Shown here one piece after another: positions 9,849-20,902 of a DNA stretch of 39,360 nt. The position numbers and the translations under genes were made by a program. Under the pieces are notes generated by a model, which saw only the letters and a program-made list of their open reading frames with translations, was not told the DNA's origin and did not search any database. The stretch is taken from contig NW_026516885.1 of assembly GCF_025766255.1 (NCBI RefSeq), positions 1-39,360 of the forward strand, in the 5' to 3' direction. The stretch is from Zychaea mexicana (Eukaryota; Mucoromycota; Mucoromycetes; Mucorales; Lichtheimiaceae). Position 1 is the first letter of the stretch, and every line of letters starts with the position of its first letter.

Positions 9849-10339
9849 ATGCCCTCTGCTGTAAGTTCTCTTAATTTAGCTCAAATGCTTGCCAAATCCC
9901 ACCAACCTGTATGTGTACTTACTGCGAGCATTTCCATTGTAGGAATTTTCCAAAGCTGCTGAAGAAGTCAAGGTTCTTCCCAGCAAGCCCTCGGACGACG
10001 TCTTGTTGAAGCTCTACGGTTTGTTCAAGCAGGCAAACGTTGGCGACAACGATACCCGTAAGTTTATTTGATACCTAGGGAAGTCTAGCTCATGGTCTAA
10101 TCATACTGTTACGAACTGTTTAGCCAAGCCTGGTATGTTCGACCTCAAGGGCAAGTACAAGTGGCAAGCCTGGGAAGATCTGAAGGGTAAGCAAGCAAGC
10201 AAGCGAGGAACAGGATAGGGGAAATCAGGGAAGAAAAAGTGGACTGACATTTGTTTTCTGTGAATTATTTTAAGGCAAGAGCCAGGAAGACGCCGAGAAG
10301 GAGTACATTGCTTTAGTCGAGGAGCTCAAGAAGCAATAA
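9849..10339 (+). CDS. ACB1: Acyl-CoA-binding protein
   Basis: Small cytosolic carrier that binds medium- and long-chain acyl-CoA esters and supplies them to lipid synthesis and membrane traffic. Four exons with matching phases: 9849-9860 (only MPSA), 9943-10057, 10124-10186, 10275-10339, giving 84 residues, the usual size. The ACBP fold is seen from EFSKAAEEVKVLPSKPSDD, then LYGLFKQANVGDNDT with the ligand-contacting Tyr and Lys, KPGMFDLKGKYKWQAWEDLK, the most conserved stretch, and a last helix EDAEKEYIALVEELKKQ. The start is fixed by the tiny first exon and the conserved MPSAEF-type N-terminus. The TATA box and leader suggest high expression. Very sure of identity. Confidence 0.96.
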
Positions 10340-10796
10340 ATAAAACCAAAAGAGCATATCCGCGCTTCTTCATTTCCTGATTTATCCTTGACTTCCTGTA
10401 TAACCATTTTAAACGTTCACAATCTTTTTTTATAAAAGGCGTTTGAATCAGTGCGCGGATAGAATCCTCTACACGCCCTTTGATCGAGTGAGGCTTTCCA
10501 CACAAAAGCCTACAAGTCATCGTCACACTGTCAATGGATAAATGATGTCGTGGTAGCACAGAGAGCATGCTAAGCAGGTTTTAATACCTGCATACATGCT
10601 TCTCAGGTCCAAGCAGCTTTAAATTTGTGAATGCTATACGTTCTATGCATAACAAACATTGGTGTTCCGTATACTATAGCTGATCAAGCGAAATCATAAT
10701 CAATGGTGACGAAATGTATCAAGTGTACGTCACTTCCGCTTTAAAAATAGTATATGGGTCCATGATTTCTTTTTTTGAATAATAGCGCATAGAGTG

Positions 10797-10821
10797 CAGT
10801 AAGACCCCAGTTTTCGCAACT
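10797..10821 (+). repeat. Diverged pogo-like terminal repeat
   Basis: This 25-base stretch begins CAGTAAGACCCCAGTTTTCG and matches the terminal repeat of the element at 8090-9050 at 19 of 25 positions, including the CAG end. No matching inverted end was found downstream by eye, and the TA duplication is not preserved. Best read as one surviving end of an older related insertion. Confidence 0.4.
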
Positions 10822-11417
10822 GAAAAAAGCGAGACTCGCATAAATCAGAGGAGTATAGAAACTCGAGAAAAGCAAACAGATATTGACACGCCGCATGTCT
10901 CTGCCGCCTGGCGTACAATTACAACTAGCTACAACAGGTGTTCCACATTCAGTAACCAGGCACAAAGCACTGTGTACTACTTTCTGATTTGTCAATAAAA
11001 CTAATAACTTACCATGCTTCACTGTGTTATTTCAGGTTGGCGCCAACAGGATTTGATATTGAACAGCACTCTACATACTTGCCTCTGTTTCTTCAACTCA
11101 TTACAGTGCACAATATTTAATGATAGCTTAATTGGTGAAATTGGTGATATGAGATTGCATCAATTTCAAAGACCTGATTCTTCTCTTCACAGATGTCCAA
11201 ATTCTCAATGGCTCAACAGTAATAGGATAGGAAGATCGTCTACCTCCAATTGCTGGTATTTTTGTTTCATCTTCGCTATCACCTATTTGACGTCTTCCTG
11301 TTCTTCTTCTTCTTCTTCCCCCTCAACAACTAGCATCCCAGCCTGAAATGTATATAAACATTACATGTAATAGTGTAACATCATAAGGTGATCCTTCCAG
11401 CGAGTTCTATATCTCAC

Positions 11418-11507
11418 ATGGCGGACCCTCGATCTTTAAACCGATCATTCGTTAAACCGATCACTTTCTCGAAAAACAGAGGTGATCGGTTTAACGAGCG
11501 GGTACTG
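11418..11507. mobile_element. Miniature fold-back element with pogo-like ends
   Basis: The right part contains GTGATCGGTTTAACG (11482-11496), a perfect 15-bp inverted copy of CGTTAAACCGATCAC (11450-11464) with a 17-nt loop. TTAAACCGATCA also occurs as a direct repeat at 11436-11447 and 11452-11463. The right border reads GGGTACTG followed by TA, so read inward it starts CAGTACCC. The left border (GGACCCTCGATCTTTAAACC) is a diverged inverted match to the right border. About 90 bp in all, it looks like a MITE or fold-back relic of a CAG-ended element. Exact left boundary uncertain. Confidence 0.45.
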
Positions 11508-12671
11508 TATTGACTTCTTGTTCTTTTTTTCTGCAATATTACCAAGTATATTCTTGAGTTTTCCAAGAGCCTCCTTTATACTGAAATGACTTACAGGGCC
11601 GAATCTCTATAGAGTCCGTAACCTGAAAGAAGGTGCTGGTAAGTAATGCTTCATACTGAATATCTTAAAATATCGCTGTAGGTTGTACGCCAATTTTATT
11701 AGGCAGGATTGACCCTCGCTTTCATGCTTGAGCGAAGAAAATAAAGCTTTTATTACTACCACTACATGTCATCGAGACCTAGCAACAATTCTTTTTGTAG
11801 CACCCAACATCAGATTCGATGGCAAGTATTGCTTCCACAGTCAAAAGAACAGGCTACAGCCAAAGCTTACCGCAGAGTTTAAGAAACTCTCCTCATTGAC
11901 GAAGTTTGAATATATACCATTTTTCTTCTTCTGGGAACAGAGCATCAATGGTGAAAAAGCCTAGTGCGACGATGTACAGCGCTATCCTTGGCGAGAAAGA
12001 CAGAGCTATTGCAACTTCTACGTATAAGCTAGAGACATATTCAATAGCGCTTGCGTCCGATAAGCACCTTTTCAGGAATTTCAATATAGACTATATTCTT
12101 TCGTTACGCCTCAACGGTGGAGGTATGTACTTCGAGCATTTTTTCGAAAGTTTCCCTTAGAAAGCGTAGTCATCATGAAATGAACGAATACAGAACACCC
12201 ATCATATAACTTTATCTTGTTATCATAGTAAAATTTGCAAGATTCTAAATCCGAAACTGCTTCATCCGTTATCCGTGGTATCCCGATTATGCAGTTACAG
12301 TAGGTGCGACGGTAGTTCTTCATTCATAATGTATGCAAGAAATTCACCTATCTATTAATATCTTCACATCTTGTTGGACCTTTAAATTTTTCTGAGGAGG
12401 TGGCGTATATGATGCTTTGATCCATGATGATATCTGGATATATTGCGCTAAAAAAGTGTATTTTAGCAGCTGTTGTTTTCTTAGCTCACTTCGGTTTAAC
12501 TCAGCAAGAACAGACGCACCAACCAAAGAGAGACGCAAACAAAATGTAGAGTTTTTCCCGCTTTAATCATAAAATCATGTACTGGCTAGTTTCTTTCCAA
12601 AGATACATTTTCTTTCCGACCCTTGTTTCCCTTTTTACTTTTTGGCTTATTAAGAATCTGCAAAACATATC

Positions 12672-13999
12672 ATGAGTGGTGCCACAGCCGAGTTTGCTGC
12701 CGCACTGGGCTTACCACTGACAACTGAAGAGCCAGCAACCCCAGGTCTCGAGGAAAAAGTACTGGAATTAAATCAAATCAAAGAAGAGGATGTAGCGATC
12801 CAAGAAGCCATTATCGAACCCAAACCCGAGCCGAACAAGTCGCTAGCCGAAGAAGACGAGGAAGGCTTTGTTGATGAGGAATTGTCACGGATAACAGAAA
12901 GCAATCGACACATTCCTTACATCGATCCATTAGTGCGGCAGCGAAGCGCGTCTTTGAAACGGCGGAACCTGCTAGTCTTCACGGATCCACCCGTAACAGA
13001 ACGCAAACGCGATCGGATTATTGTTACCAGTCGTTATGGTGTAGTAAACGACTCACCGCGGAAACGGCGGTTGTATCTAGCTGCGTGCGACTTCAGTGAA
13101 GAAAGTCTTTATGCGCTGGAATGGGCTATGGGTACGATGATGCGAGATGGAGATAGTTTGTATGTCTTGACGGTTGTGAATCGCGAGGATAATCCGGATA
13201 CTGTTAAAGCTGCCGGTTTATCAGTGGCCAAGGAGGTAAGTAGAGGGATCATGTTTGAAAAGAGATTGGACTAGGTGGGCGAGAAGAAAAAAGAACACAT
13301 TTTGTGCATGTTTGTAAAATTAAAATTTCTATTTTTCAAATATGTGCTACACAGTTGGAGAAAGCGTCAGAGACCCTGACGAAAGAAGCAAGGAAAATAT
13401 TAAATCAGATGCTGCTTTTTGATATTACGCTCATCACATGTGCTGCCGTTGGACGAGTTAAGGATGTTTTAACCACTCAGGTAATAGATGCTCCACACAT
13501 GCAAGATGACATAATCTGTAGAAATAGGATGTGCCACAAAAGTTTAAATCAACTGTTTGTCGTTCTATTAGATTCAACAGTTGCCGTTGACAATGGTAGT
13601 ATGTGGTAGCAAGGGTCGAGGAACAGTCAAAGGGTACGTAAAGTATTTACATAGACAATACTTTCCTTCGTATCCATCCAATCGCCTAACGTAATTCTTC
13701 CACTTTAGACTTCTAATGGGCTCTATCTCCACATATCTTGTGCATATTTCCCCAGTACCCGTCTCCGTAATACGGCTACAAAACAAAAAGAAAAACGAGA
13801 GAAAGAAACCTGTAAAGGCACCGCCACTTAGTGAGAGTATGTACAATTTCTTGTTTATTTTGTAAAGGGAGCCGGAGGGCGGGGAATCATCATCATACTA
13901 TGGCATTTTATATATAATCTGTACGCTAATCCTTATACTTTCTTACTAGGTGGGAAAACAGGGAAAATTGCATTTAATGAGCCAAGCAAGAAGGAGTAG
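12672..13999 (+). CDS. Universal stress protein (UspA) domain protein
   Basis: UspA-domain protein, expected in the cytosol or nucleus as an ATP-binding stress or signalling factor; the exact role in fungi is not known. Five exons with matching phases: 12672-13235, 13355-13480, 13572-13633, 13709-13836, 13950-13999, giving 309 residues. The first 140 residues are acidic and Pro-rich (EEDEEGFVDEELS) and probably disordered. The Usp fold begins at RRLYLAACDFSEESLYALEW and runs through LYVLTVVNRED. Its end, VVCGSKGRGTVKGLLMGSIS, satisfies the G-2X-G-9X-G(S/T) ATP-binding motif, so it is the ATP-binding type. A basic Lys-rich tail follows (NKKKNERKKPVKAPPLSE). The gene converges on CSN3, with 35 bases between the stop codons. 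Confidence 0.9.
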
Positions 14000-14034
14000 T
14001 ATGCATTTTTGTTTTGTTGCAAGTCATCCTACAT

Positions 14035-16317
14035 TTATGAGAACAATTTTGAATCATCAACCAGAGGCAGATCCATATCCTCATCATATGCCATCGGCAC
14101 CGGGAAATGCTCACCGTGCGAGCTGATCATCATGTACTATATACAATATACCGTGATTAATAATATCATTAAACGCTATCCAAATCTAGCTGATAACGAA
14201 TTATACAATATTACTTACTTTACTTTGAAATTCTTTGCTCAAACCTTCTGCCTTATCCATAGTAGAAACCTTCTTTCGCAAGTTGGTAGCGTCTGTGATC
14301 CGGCTTTCAAAATTCACGGGTATGCCACTGTCTTCTTCTTCCACAAAATGAACCATTTTGATAACCTGACCTGCATCGTTCAAGATACAAGATATGCTGG
14401 CAGAGATTTGGCCATTCTCAATCTGTAAAAATTGCCCACATAAATGATTAAACTGTTGTAGTATAGAGAGGAAAAGAAGAGAAGAGGGAGGATGAAGGTA
14501 TTTACCATTGCAACGAGCATGCATTCGAGCTCCCTTTCATCCACGTCTCGCTTCTCCTTTTCAGCAAGCAAAGTCATCATTTCACCCATCGTCAAAGTAA
14601 CATAAACGTCGCCTAACCGTCTAATTGTTTTGCGACGAAGTGCTTCGATACACTGTTTGGCTAAGCCCATATGGGAGTCCTACATTTAATTTAGAATTTT
14701 CATATGAGTTTCTCTATTTATGGCTACGATATAGCGAAACAGACCACACATTTACCTCTGTGAGTGCTTCCCGATGCGTGTCCACCGCAGTTCTGAGTTG
14801 AGGAAGGCCATTTTGGAACGCATCTGCGATTTCAGTGTATACAGGATACTTGCTCTTGAAGTGTTTCTCCAGAATAACTGATGTATATCGTGGTAACGGA
14901 GGAACCTGAGAATAGTGTTACGTGTAGATACAAATCTCAGTGACGCGAGCCCTCATTCTTGCCTCCTGTATGCTCATTTAAATTAATTGACTTACTCGAC
15001 CGTAATGGATCAAAGACGTGAGAATATACTTTTTGTAAGCCTCGACTTGGATTGCGCTAATGACTTGAGCAGGTGCCGAGATGACCTAAACAGGATGGAT
15101 GGACATATACTGCTCAATATTTCCTCCCTTTCAATATGACGTAAAAAGGTTGAAACTTTACCAAAACCAGAAATTCAATAGCACGCTCAAAGCTCTTGTT
15201 GCCAATGTAAATCATGGCGCTGTAATAGTGGTATAACAAGAAGCTCTTGATCGAGATATCATAATCCTTACGAAACAAACAGGGTTGTTAACTACTTTTT
15301 TCTCCAACATACAATTCCCATATCAAAAGCTTACTGTAGGATTCACGTTCTCGATATCATAATCCAGCACTTCCAATGGTTGATGATACATTTTGGCCAG
15401 CACAGACGCCTGTTATATAATGAAAAGATAATAAGTCGTTTAAGCCCATATCCAAAAATCGACGCAATTTGCTAATTCACCTTTGCAAGTGGAGCGTGCA
15501 ATGACGTCAGTGTATTCTTCTCAGGCGTGAGTCTTTCAATGGCAATCATAAGCGGTACGATAGGAATGACCGGCTATATGCAGAGTAAATGGATCGATCA
15601 TTAGCGCCTTAACTTCATTAACTGTAAATATAGATATATATTTCCTTACGTTTCGAAGCACCTTGGACAGATTTTCCAAAGCATGAGCAATATGGGTGAC
15701 TAGTAGTTGATAAAAGCATATTGGTACCCACATGGATGAATTTCCGTATCTATTAGGTTAATTGATTGTATTGTGCAGCACTTACTTCTTGCGGGTGCAT
15801 ACATCAGCTGCGCGGGTTTAAACACACGTACAAAGTGATCAACAGCTTGGACGAGGAATTGGGCAACATCGGCATCAGTGACAGCAGCACAGCGAGCCGT
15901 ACTATATTTATAGAATTAATGCCTTTTAGTTTTCTTTTTGTGCGCGTACTAGCTTTTTCGTTGAGTCGTCATCCATGAAGTTATTCAAGATACTTGCAGG
16001 AAAAACAGGAATCCGAGACTATTCTCAGCAGGATCCAGCACTGTAAGTGGATCCAGGTTGCCCGTAGTCGCTGATTGATATTGCGGCTCGGAAAGTTGCA
16101 TCAATTTTGTCGCCAATGACTTCATTTGATCAGTGTCTTGCTCTTCGACAGAAGTAATGAACGCGAGGACTTCGTCGGTTAGTTGCGGGTCTTGTTGTTG
16201 CTGCTGTTGTTCCTGTTGTTGTGGTCTTCCGGAGGATGCCCGCATGGTTTGCGCATTGTCAGGGGCTTGTCCGCTTTGAGTACGTCGTTGCTGTTGTTGC
16301 TGTTGTCGGTCAGACAT
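14035..16317 (-). CDS. CSN3: COP9 signalosome complex subunit 3
   Basis: Subunit of the COP9 signalosome, which removes NEDD8 from cullin-RING ubiquitin ligases. Eleven exons with consistent phases: 16317-15998, 15901-15786, 15699-15650, 15573-15481, 15409-15335, 15266-15162, 15085-14996, 14905-14756, 14679-14506, 14422-14219, 14136-14035; 492 residues. The N-terminus is glutamine-rich (QQQQQQRR, QQQEQQQQQQ). CSN3-like landmarks follow: LDPAENSLGFLFFL, TLTSLHAPLAK, FLLYHYYSAMIYIGNKSFER, VEAYKKYILTSLIHYG, then the PCI region with DSHMGLAKQCIEALRRKTIR and the IENGQISASI winged-helix edge. The start MSDRQ at 16317 was chosen over an in-frame ATG at 16413, whose extra 32 residues look like leader sequence. 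The first intron has a GC donor. The protein is longer than animal CSN3 mostly because of the Q-rich N-terminus. Confidence 0.9.
15902..15997 (-). other. GC-AG intron in CSN3
   Basis: First intron of the CSN3 model. The donor is GCAAGT and the acceptor ATATAG. Using the nearby GT (GTATCT) instead puts the next exon out of frame; only the GC donor joins FLFFL to TARCAAVTDADVAQFL in phase. GC-AG introns are a known rare class handled by the major spliceosome. Confidence 0.75.
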
Positions 16318-18212
16318 TACGTATGAATCAAAGGGTGGGTGCAGAGAAAGGGCGCAGCAGAAAACAAAAAGTGAGTTATGTCCAATTGAACCGAATCGTA
16401 ATGAAAGCTTCACGCGCGTCGTGCGGAGTCTTCAAGATTTTGACTGGTCCATAAAATACTCTATTTTGATACATGCATGATAACTATTTACTACTGACCA
16501 ACGGTGTTTTCGATTTAGATGGACCTACCGTGAAGCATCGGATGCGAGCAATGAATTAATAATGTAGTAGAGATAATAACGAAAGCGTTCAGAAGCGACG
16601 ATAGGATGCAAAATTGGGTATTAGTATGTGCGCAGAACCAAGACGGGAAGAGCCAGAAACAAGTGCTGAGAGAAGGATGTGTAAGTATGTATCGTATCCG
16701 TGATGTTATTGTAATTGAAGAGTTCACAGTGACTAGAGACTTTATTCTTTGCTAAAGAAAGACTGCGACGAGACGTATTATGCGCTATATTTCTTGCATC
16801 TCATTATCAATGGGAAAAACGTCCTTTCTTTCATGGACCTTCGTTCGATATACTTTTCAATGATAATGTAGCAGACACACTGTAATCTCCTCTCGATCTA
16901 GCAGAAGTATTTATTTATATGAACTATGTACTCAAAGTGCTGTAATAGTAACATTTAAGCTAAATCCGTAAAGCTTTCTTATTCCAAATTATTGTTTCTT
17001 TTCTCATATGTATGCGTAATATAAGCAGCTCTGCTAAGTCTCGTCAAAGCTTTAAAAAGCAAATAAGAACAGGGTTTCAAATTCAAAAGAAAAAGCACAT
17101 GTTCTGCGTTAAATCTATCTGAATTGAATAAAAAAATATGATAGAAGCCCTTCATATTCGGGTACCCTTTTTGCCGTCGTCAAACCCTTAAGCGGCACGT
17201 TCGAGTTAAGTCGGATTAAGTAAAGCTAGGGAAGGAAATCATTCTGATATACAACACGCTTATGAGAAGCATGTAAGATATTCCTACATGTGTGGTGATG
17301 TAATGCACGAATATAGGTCATCACACTCAGAATGGACCTTGCTATTGCTCCCGTGTATCCGATGGTACACTCATCAACTCACTGGAAGAGCTTCTGTTAT
17401 TTCCTCAGGTCCATTTCGGCCATTATGCAGTTAGGGTATAAAATCACCAATGATGAGCAATAGCATATATACGAAATACTGATGATTCTCTATTAACTGT
17501 GGTGTAGAACTACGCACTGATAGCAGCAAAATACACAATAACAGAAAGATGCACTTACATATACACAATTGAAGCACTTGATGCATTCACTTTCTTTATC
17601 ATCTTTATTTTACCTAACAACTACATACTTTGTAATGGAAACTAAAGTAGTTCATTGAGTTAGTATCTTTCCTTCTTCACTACAGCACCATACAGTACCT
17701 TATGGTTTACTGGGACTCCCATGAAAACATGCAACGGTAAAATGAATATGTAGCTTTATAAAGACGACACGTTCGGAACAAAAACAAGGTTCTTCAATGA
17801 AGAATATCTAATATTTACTTCTTCATTGATATATCTATTGAAGATTATCACTTTTTGGGAATTATTTGAACAATGGAAAAATATATCAAAAGCTCGTTGA
17901 GCAGTGCAAGATGTATAGACTGCTGATTGTAGAAAAAGGGGTGGGTGGTTGAGGGCATGACCAAAAGCAAATTCAGGGTCTTCACGTCGTTGATCTTAGT
18001 GTAATAGTATGTACGTAAAATTAGCAGTTACTGGAAAAGTATCAATAGTAGTGTTTGAGGAAAGAGGCAAGAGTGTTTTTAAAATATGTGCAGAGAGAAT
18101 AAGGTAAGAGAAAAAAATTGATAAGTAGTAGTGAGCTGAAACGAATGAGAGAGAGGGAGAGGGAGCATGAAAAAGTGCAGCATGGTAAGGAGGGACTTGG
18201 GAGGTGAGTAAT
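16318..18212. other. Intergenic region between CSN3 and the methyltransferase
   Basis: About 1.9 kb holding the CSN3 upstream region and the 3' flank of the methyltransferase. No gene is supported. A stretch at about 17160-17225 (GGTACCC, later GAGTTAAGTCGGATTAAG) resembles degenerate transposon-end sequence, but no partner end was found. A purine-rich GAGAGAGGGAGAGGGAG run lies at about 18148-18165. Confidence 0.5.
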
Positions 18213-19921
18213 TTAAAGCGGCTTCTGTCCGACGTTTACTGCAATCAGCCATTGTGCTCCAGGAGGTTGTTTACACTCGTGCTCAAACTTTTGAAGGAAT
18301 TGTTGAAAGTTCTCGGGACTTACGCCCAAAGGACCTGTCAAAAAGGGTTGTGCGGATCGGACAATGTTGACAATATCCCATAAAAACTCGCGATTCAGAG
18401 GGTCTGGTTTGCCTAGAATTCGCAAATAGCAGTTTCTCATAAGAACACGAATACTGATAACGACGGTGACGCTATGGGCACAGCAGCAGACAGAACACCT
18501 AGTAACTCGATGTCTACGGTAATTGATAATTATGCTTTTTACTTACTGAGGTACGTGTCCCGTTGGTCACTCTTGATATGTTTTATCTGACATTCTTCCA
18601 TAATCGATCCAATCTTAAATGCAATGTATGGCTCCTGACCACGTTCCCGCATCACATTCATGACTATAAAAAAAAAAAGTGACAGTGCAAAAATGTTTAG
18701 GCGGAAGTCTTGTTGGGGTGTGCATAGTGCGTAATGATACATAGGTCTAGTGCTGTCCTTACAGATATCGCCAACCCAAAGGCAAAAATCATTTCCGCGA
18801 TCCTGTATGAAAGAGCCACATGTATTAATAAATTACAACCTTCCTTTTTCTGCGTTATACTATTTTCAGACACAAACCATCATTCCGGCTTCGAGTGATT
18901 GGAAATAACCGCCAGGTTTCAAGACCCGATGGATTTCTTTCAATGCAATGACCCATTCTTCTTGACGTAGAGCCAGCATGAAAAATCGCATATTGACAAA
19001 GTCGAATGTGTTGTCATCAAAGGGTAGACGTTCTAGAACATTGGCGTGCAAGAATTGGACGTTGGGCGGCCGTATATCGCTTGGGAACACATCGCAGAAA
19101 TCGACTCCAAAAAGCTCGCAATCTGGGAACTCGGTTGCCAAATCCTATTTATCCATGTCACCATATAAATTGTTTGTATAAGGAAATGTGCACAACATTA
19201 CACGATATATGCTGTTTTTTTAATATTACCATGATCTGAGTGCCGGGGCCACAGCCTACGTCTGTATTACAACGAACCCGTAAAAAAATTGAAAAGCTTT
19301 GTTCAGTGACCCTATTCGTTGTTCTAACGAAGAAAACATCACAGAGCAAATAAAAAATGAAGCTTACCTAGAATTTTGGCGCCGTTTTCGAGTGTCGGCA
19401 GTATCTCCTTTGCAACGTTGCTGCGAGAGAAAGGAGAGAAAGAGAGGGGAGAGCGTCAATTAATTTCTCCATGGAAACGTGGTTGCATAGTTTCCATGAC
19501 GACTGCATGCATGAGCTGTTGTCTGTGTACGCATAAAGTAGACTTACCCCTCGAACAATGTTTTCAAGGCAAAGTGTTGCTAATGGGATTAAAATAATAT
19601 AGGTTTTAGCTTCTCCAATGGTTATATAGAGGGGGTGGAAACCAGAAAAACACCTACACCGACTAAACGATCAATTTCTTCGTCATCGTTAGGAAGCCAG
19701 TAAATGGACTCGCTGACATTGTGAAAAGCGCGACCTTGTCGAATAATGCTGTCTGAGACGGAATGGTTTGAGTTAATGGACCCTGATTTCGAGTAAGTTG
19801 TTGAGGAAGTGGTCGGAGGCGGTGTCGGTGAAAGGTGCTTTTTCCGTTTTGACGTCGAATGCTTGGTCGAGAAGGTAGATAAAAGGCGACTTCTGCGCGA
19901 AGTAGAGATCTTGTTTCCCAT
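18213..19921 (-). CDS. SAM-dependent methyltransferase (class I, type 11/25 fold)
   Basis: Class I methyltransferase with unknown acceptor, similar to the large fungal set of LaeA/UMTA-like proteins. Eight exons: 19921-19658, 19579-19548, 19420-19368, 19261-19230, 19144-18878, 18802-18763, 18663-18543, 18453-18213, giving 349 residues. The first 60 residues are basic and Ser/Thr-rich. Then come DRLVGQHFALKTLFEGN and SAM motif I, DVGCGPGTQ, split over exons 3 and 4, followed by ELFGVDFCD, the loop RLPFDDNTFDFVNMR and LKEIHRVLKPGGYFQSLEAG. MGNKIS at the chosen start fits an N-myristoylation signal (MGxxxS). The exon 7/8 junction uses a GTAAAA donor because the nearby GTAAGT does not keep phase; this is the least certain part. 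A leading in-frame ATG further upstream was not used. Confidence 0.86.
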
Positions 19922-20902
19922 TGTTCTTAGTGGTATTGGTAGCCGATAGTAGCGGGATGATGATATGCAAGGGTGAGTGTGTGTGTGATGTAATGAAGGT
20001 AGTGGGTGCAAAAGAGAGAGAGAGAGAGAGAGACGAAGGAACAAAAAAAGAACGTGATGGGGTATGCGCTCTTTTACGTGTGAAAAAAAAAATACAAAAG
20101 AGAGAAAAGAGGGATGGACGTGAGAGAAGGGAAAGAAGCGTGATGATAAATTGCGCTTTTTCTTCCAGTGGATCGGTTATATAGAACCTGGGCTCTTGGT
20201 CGTTCGATCAAGTAGCCTCTCCCTCTCCCTTCTTCATCGTCCACGTTCACAATACGCACAGCCATACAGAGGGCACATACGCAGCATTCGTCACATTAAG
20301 ATTAAACGCTGTTCAGGCAAAAGGCTAGTAGCCTATGCACCCCACGCACGTACAAGAGAGGAGTTATGAAACTCTACAAAAATAGCTCGACGTGCGCGGT
20401 TTTCAACTGTCAAAACGAAACGTGGAAAAAGAAAAAAAAAATTAATCCTTTGTGCGACAAGGGATGGTGTAACTCCTTCGGTAGCACGTATCTGGACACA
20501 ACATGTCTGACCCTAATTGGTACTCCAAACGCGCAGCTTCTTTTCACTTTCATCATCACAATCGGGATATCAAAGAGAATAAGGCAACTCGGCCCATTCA
20601 TCAGATGCCTTATTCTCTCTTGTTCTTTTCATTAATAATACGATCTATAATACATGGCGGGGCGGAGAAACAACAAAGGGGAGAGAAGGGAGACAGTGAG
20701 AGCGGACATAATAATACTTCTTGATACAGTACACCACTTATCAAATGGAGGATAGCCATTCTCTGTTTACGATACAAGTGGGAAAACGTTAGCCATCATT
20801 CCCTCATGCAATAAGCCATTGTGTGCTGCAGACACAAGATTTTTCTCACACACCCAAAACATAGATTTTTGTTCAAGGACACACCATTACACACACGCAC
20901 AC
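19922..20902. other. Intergenic region with purine-rich simple repeats
   Basis: About 1 kb between the methyltransferase start and the TBC gene end. Contains a (GA)n run at about 20012-20031 and long purine-rich tracts on the plus strand. A 73-codon plus-strand frame at 20503-20724 (MSDPNWYSKRAASFHFHHHN...) has a plausible start but no known motif and no introns or neighbours to back it, so it is only mentioned. If the TBC gene has an extra exon, that exon lies at 20804-20825. Confidence 0.45.

Larger units (their letters stand above)
10340..12671. other. Gene-free region with transposon-end relics
   Basis: About 2.3 kb between ACB1 and the universal-stress gene. I find no gene I can support. 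A (TTC)n run at about 11298-11317 lies in a 110-codon frame (11014-11346) that has low-complexity Ser and no motif. Two transposon-like relics are annotated separately (10797-10821 and 11418-11507). Confidence 0.55.

Noticed and set aside
11014..11346. 110-codon plus-strand frame
   Set aside because: Its C-terminal Ser run comes from a TTC microsatellite and the rest lacks features; no gene called.
15700..15785. A 32- to 36-nt intron between CSN3 exons 2 and 3 using the TAATAG acceptor
   Set aside because: It does not keep phase with the GTAAGT donor. The acceptor ACTACTAG further on gives a normal 86-nt intron and a conserved, in-phase join.
16318..16413. Upstream in-frame ATG extending CSN3 by 32 residues
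   Set aside because: The extension looks like untranslated leader; MSDRQ followed by the Q-rich region is the more natural start. A longer form is not excluded.
17160..17225. Possible transposon end (GAGTTAAGTCGG region)
   Set aside because: Resembles degenerate inverted-repeat sequence but no partner end or target duplication could be found by eye.
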